From an uncultured Eubacteriales bacterium (GTDB lineage: Bacteria > Bacillota > Clostridia > Oscillospirales > Acutalibacteraceae), in NCBI GenBank assembly GCA_934667575.1, contig CAKUME010000084.1:1-5766 (forward strand): a stretch of DNA of 5,766 nt, given 5' to 3'. The first letter of the stretch is position 1. The number at the start of each line of letters is the position of its first letter. The notes below the pieces were generated by a model, which was not told the DNA's origin, ran no database searches, and saw nothing but the letters and a program-made list of their open reading frames with translations. Positions 4,307 to 5,766 of the stretch are shown here, piece by piece. The position numbers and the translations under genes are program-made.

Positions 4307-5766
4307 ATGAGAAAACGATGCAGCAGACCCTATTATTATTCGGCATTCGGCAAAAAAGGCCTGATACGGTTGGTAGTGAGCTATTTGGGCGCGCTGATCC
4401 CGGTGCTGTTGATCAGCTTTGTGCTGTCGGAATCCACCTTTGACTCGCTGCAATCGCAGGCGCGCACGGCCGGAGAACAGCGCATGAGCCGCGCAGCCGA
4501 AAATCTGTCGTCGTTTTTCTCCGCATCGCGCCGCAACGCCACGCAGTTTTCCAACACCTCGGCGCTGCGCCCCATTGCGCTGCTGCAAACCTCCCACCCC
4601 CGTGAGCAGGGGGTGGAGCTGCTGCGCAGTTTTGTAACGTATGACGCGAACGTGTCGGAAATTGTGATCGACTACGGCACCGGTTGGCTCTATTGCTCCC
4701 AGGGCATTTCTCGCCCCGAAATTTTTTTTGGCACCACCTGCGCCTACACGGAATCGAGCACCCGGCATGCGATTGCCGCGTTTTCCTCCGGCGACGACTG
4801 CATGGTACAGCTCGACCGCACCAACGGCAAGGCGGATTTGCTTCTGCATTACGTTAACCGCACCGCCACCGCCTATACGCCCCGATTTTCGGTGAATTTT
4901 ATGGTGACGCTCGACCAGTTCACGAACCAATTGCAGGAACTGCTCGACCCCACGCTGGCCTATGTGGCGGTGACGCTGCCGGATTCGGCAAGCGCCGATG
5001 GGCGGACCACGCTTTGCTTCCGCGCGACAGGCGACGCGCTCACGCGCATTGACCCGGCGGATTATCCCACCAATCTGCGGCCTTATACCGCCACGACGAG
5101 CACATTTGCGCTTTCGGGTATGCACGGCGATGTAACGGTGACTGCGCTGCAAAACACCGGCATGATGCTTGCGGATGTGCGCCGCAGCCAAACGATCAAC
5201 TATGCGCTGCTGGGCGTGGGCATGCTGCTCTCGGCGCTGCTGGCCTATATTTTCAGCCACCGGCGCGCGCGGCAGCTCAGCCTGCTGGAAACCATGCTCC
5301 AAAGCGGGGTAGACACTGCGGCGTCCGGGCGCGGCGAATTGGCCGAGCTGCAAGGCATGGTGCGCAGCCGCCTGCGCGAAAACCGCCATTTGGAAACCAA
5401 GAGCGCCGCCGCATCGGCCGCACTGCGCTGCCAAACCGCACTGCTGCTGTTCCACGGCTGGGTGCAGGACGAAACGGTGGCCGAGCAATGCCTGCAAGCC
5501 TGCGGGCTGGTGCGCCGCTTGCCCTGCTATGCGGTGGGCGGCGTGCTGTTCCCTGCCGGGCAGGCAGCCGACACGGTGGCGCGCATGGAGCGGCTGCTTG
5601 CCGCCGACCTGAGCTATTGCGCCGACGTGGCCGGCCGCACGGCGCTGTTCTTTTTCACCGAACTGCCGGACGGCGATCCCGCACAGTGCGACCGGCTCAC
5701 GCTGGGGCGGCATTTGCAGGAGGTGCTGGTCGATCAGGAGGTGCCCAACGCGCGCGTTGGGCTTTC
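4307..5766 (+). CDS. Membrane-anchored AraC/YesN-type regulator, N-terminal 486 codons (3' end outside window)
   Basis: The frame opens at ATG 4307, 10 nt after AAGGAGA (4290-4296), and stays open to the edge, so the protein is incomplete. The order is: basic N-terminus, membrane segment about 20-41, extracellular domain about 42-296, second membrane segment about 297-317 followed by a basic stop-transfer stretch (H318-R-R-A-R322), then a cytoplasmic part. The extracellular domain looks Cache-like, with the pattern around EIVIDYGTGWLYCSQG common in such sensors. The cytoplasmic start (about 323-370) is charged and helical. From about 375 it resembles the degenerate cyclase-like domain found before the DNA-binding domain in YesN-type proteins, ending here at R-V-G-L-S. 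Complete relatives are about 700-780 residues and end in an AraC helix-turn-helix pair, which should lie just right of the window. A membrane-bound histidine kinase is the main alternative, but the HTH family fits better: no HAMP or H-box is seen. It probably senses the saccharide or its loaded binding protein and controls this operon. Confidence 0.75.
   Translation, partial: MRKRCSRPYYYSAFGKKGLIRLVVSYLGALIPVLLISFVLSESTFDSLQSQARTAGEQRMSRAAENLSSFFSASRRNATQFSNTSALRPIALLQTSHPREQGVELLRSFVTYDANVSEIVIDYGTGWLYCSQGISRPEIFFGTTCAYTESSTRHAIAAFSSGDDCMVQLDRTNGKADLLLHYVNRTATAYTPRFSVNFMVTLDQFTNQLQELLDPTLAYVAVTLPDSASADGRTTLCFRATGDALTRIDPADYPTNLRPYTATTSTFALSGMHGDVTVTALQNTGMMLADVRRSQTINYALLGVGMLLSALLAYIFSHRRARQLSLLETMLQSGVDTAASGRGELAELQGMVRSRLRENRHLETKSAAASAALRCQTALLLFHGWVQDETVAEQCLQACGLVRRLPCYAVGGVLFPAGQAADTVARMERLLAADLSYCADVAGRTALFFFTELPDGDPAQCDRLTLGRHLQEVLVDQEVPNARVGL
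4591..4618 (+). repeat. GC-rich hairpin inside the regulator coding sequence
   Basis: CTCCCACCCCC (4591-4601) pairs with GGGGGTGGAG (4609-4618) through ten pairs, eight of them G-C, with one bulged C and a seven-base loop. It lies about 285 nt into the gene, over codons for S-H-P-R-E-Q-G-V-E. No T tract follows, so it is not a terminator. It may slow ribosomes or be a composition effect. Confidence 0.45.

Noticed and set aside
4163..5713. Long - strand open frame (516 codons) antisense to the regulator
   Set aside because: It is rich in Gly, Arg, His, Gln and Ala with no domain pattern. The + strand frame has membrane segments, a ribosome site and a family-like layout.
1..5766. CRISPR array, insertion sequence, tRNA or rRNA, phage or defence genes
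   Set aside because: No regularly spaced repeats, transposase motifs, cloverleaf-like stretches or defence domains were found on either strand.

Overview
The window holds one carbohydrate-uptake locus on the + strand. It reads as two ABC-transporter permeases, a lipoprotein solute-binding protein and the first 486 codons of a membrane-anchored regulator that runs off the right edge. The proteins belong to the LplB / LplC(YtcP) / LplA(YtcQ) branch of the CUT1 family and the YesN-type branch of AraC regulators, a combination typical of Firmicutes. Moderate-to-high GC, strong AGGAGG-type Shine-Dalgarno sites, sigmaA-type promoters, a lipobox signal and many cysteines in exported proteins suggest an anaerobic, plant- or host-glycan-using clostridial bacterium (Oscillospirales-like). 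That taxon is an inference.

Layout. Positions 1-65 carry a convincing divergent promoter (TTTACA-18 bp-TATAAT on the - strand) and a Shine-Dalgarno-like AAGGGGG at the very edge, so an unseen gene starts just left of the window. Positions 66-317 contain no supportable gene. They hold short repeats that could be operator half-sites. A good extended -10 promoter lies at 318-346, with a 9-bp hairpin in the first bases of the transcript. The permeases (414-1373 and 1387-2331) are 13 nt apart and clearly co-transcribed. A 92-nt gap precedes the binding protein (2424-4193). A 113-nt gap with a strong hairpin and several mutually exclusive pairings precedes the regulator (4307 to the edge).

Working together: the lipoprotein would capture a saccharide outside the membrane and pass it to the permease heterodimer, whose two EAA loops dock an ATPase. 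No ATPase gene is present, so the system probably borrows a shared MsmX-type ATPase encoded elsewhere. The regulator has two membrane segments around an extracellular domain. By family it should carry an AraC-type DNA-binding domain beyond the window and is the obvious candidate controller. The substrate cannot be read from this window.

I see no clearly undescribed system here. The observations most worth a second look are RNA- and DNA-level: the competing pairings before the regulator, the hairpin at the operon's transcription start, and the repeat cluster between the divergent promoters.
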